Shown here: piece by piece, positions 63,454 through 64,000 of the stretch | Numbering within the stretch: position 1 is the first letter of the stretch | Layout of the letters: each line of letters opens with the position of its first letter | Assembly: GCF_020075545.1 (NCBI RefSeq) | Contig: NZ_JAIQZK010000001.1 | Span: forward strand, 620,001-684,000 | Direction of reading: 5' to 3' | Length of the DNA stretch: 64,000 nt | Source: Nocardioides sp. TRM66260-LWL | Lineage (GTDB): Bacteria; Actinomycetota; Actinomycetes; Propionibacteriales; Nocardioidaceae | Translations under genes and position numbers: made by a program | The notes under the pieces: model-generated | Told to the model about the DNA's origin: nothing | Database searches by the model: none | Seen by the model: the letters and a program-made list of their open reading frames with translations, nothing else

Positions 63454-64000
63454 TCACGGTTCGAAGGCGGGATCCTGGCGGACCGGTCCCGCGGTGCCGC
63501 TCTGCGTCAGGCCGGGCCCGTAGGTCTCGTGCAGGGTCCGCATGATGTCGTCGTACGGGAGGTCGAGGTAGGTCCCTCTCTCTCGTACGTACTCCATGTG
63601 TCGACGACCGGCGCCGTCTGCGGCGTGGAGCAGCGCGTCCTGGGTCCCGTCGAAGTCCAGCGGGGGAACGCCGAACCGCTCACACAGCTCGGTGTTGAAG
63701 GCCGGCGAGCCCTTGTGCCAGTGACCGTTGACGTGGACGGCGGTCCACCCGTGGTAGACGAAGAGATCGGTGCCCATCACCGACAGCAGTTGTTCGCTGC
63801 TCAGGTGGTTGCGCACGTCGGAGAAGCCCAGCAGGGCCGGAATCCCGACTGCGCGCAAGCTGGCGGTGAGCAGCACCGCCTTCGGGACGCACCAGGTGGG
63901 GCCGCCGTTCAAGATGGAGCTGGCCTTGTAGTGGTCGCGATCGGGCGTGAGGCCGTACGGGTTGTAGCGAAGGCGGTCGCGGACCTCCGCGAAGAGCCGC
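63454..64000 (-). CDS. Transglutaminase-like protein (partial, cut at window end)
   Basis: The minus-strand frame is open from the window end to the stop at 63454 (about 182 codons), so its start lies beyond 64000. The product shows the transglutaminase core: GGPTWCVPKAVLLTASLRAV (nucleophile Cys, as GxCxxxA), then VYHGWTAVHVNGHWHKG (catalytic His). The usual third residue Asp of the WxxxDPT strand is not evident (GSPAFN). Preceding codons (EVRDRLRYNPYGLTPDRDHY) match the lead-in of bacterial transglutaminase-like cysteine proteases. Role is unknown. Confidence 0.78.
   Translation of the reverse strand, partial: RLFAEVRDRLRYNPYGLTPDRDHYKASSILNGGPTWCVPKAVLLTASLRAVGIPALLGFSDVRNHLSSEQLLSVMGTDLFVYHGWTAVHVNGHWHKGSPAFNTELCERFGVPPLDFDGTQDALLHAADGAGRRHMEYVRERGTYLDLPYDDIMRTLHETYGPGLTQSGTAGPVRQDPAFEP

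Overview
The window is about 64 kb of chromosomal DNA from a high-GC actinobacterium. The closest fit is a Nocardioides-like member of the Propionibacteriales. The supporting signs are very high third-position GC, many GTG starts, frequent 4-bp ATGA/GTGA gene overlaps, recurrent leaderless-type promoters, a DUF222/HNH protein, a Zur-type operon of cysteine-free ribosomal proteins, and a CYP153 alkane hydroxylase set. The genus is an inference. No rRNA, tRNA or CRISPR array was seen.

Region 1 (1-14.5 kb) holds housekeeping and transport genes: an acyl-CoA dehydrogenase, a DEAD-box RNA helicase, a type III glutamine synthetase, and a TPP riboswitch that precedes a thiO'-'thiE deletion remnant and an intact thiC. 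These are followed by a Kup potassium transporter, a secreted M14 carboxypeptidase, a small winged-helix regulator, and a single-polypeptide fusion of the DabB-like and DabA-like subunits of an inorganic-carbon transporter. Several genes end at perfect GC-rich hairpins.

Region 2 (14.5-23.8 kb) is one tightly overlapping operon: APC permease, two DUF1989 proteins, biotin-dependent urea/guanidine carboxylase, allophanate hydrolase and TetR regulator. A palindromic operator sits in front. The two DUF1989 genes point to guanidine rather than urea as the substrate.

Region 3 (23.8-34.8 kb) contains a PepSY-like secreted protein, a SEC-C protein, an EEP-fold hydrolase, a DUF4188 protein divergent from a MerR regulator across a palindrome, a DUF222/HNH protein, a secreted alpha/beta hydrolase, an MFS exporter, and an orphan chemoreceptor with a sigma-28-like promoter.

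Region 4 (34.8-37.6 kb) is a minus-strand Zur-type zinc-starvation operon. It encodes MRF, L32, S18, L36, L28, L33 and S14, with no zinc-binding cysteine pairs in the ribosomal proteins, behind a near-perfect Zur box and a 10-codon leader ORF.

Region 5 (37.6-46.5 kb) looks acquired. It has lower GC, a truncated gene at its left edge, a DUF4062 protein, a complete IS3-type element, a HelD-like helicase with a long C-terminal extension, decayed sequence and a PAS histidine kinase.

Region 6 (46.5-64 kb) is a lipid/alkane accessory region. A TetR-MMPL-P450-TetR-like block is followed by AraC regulator, ferredoxin, CYP153 and ferredoxin reductase. Then come the 3' scrap of an acyl-CoA ligase, an aldehyde dehydrogenase, an SDR, a wrecked wax-ester synthase/DGAT gene, an acyl-CoA dehydrogenase divergent from a TetR gene, a thioesterase divergent from a PlsC-type acyltransferase, and a transglutaminase-like gene cut by the window end. 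Together these suggest terminal oxidation of alkanes or fatty chains and feeding into beta-oxidation.
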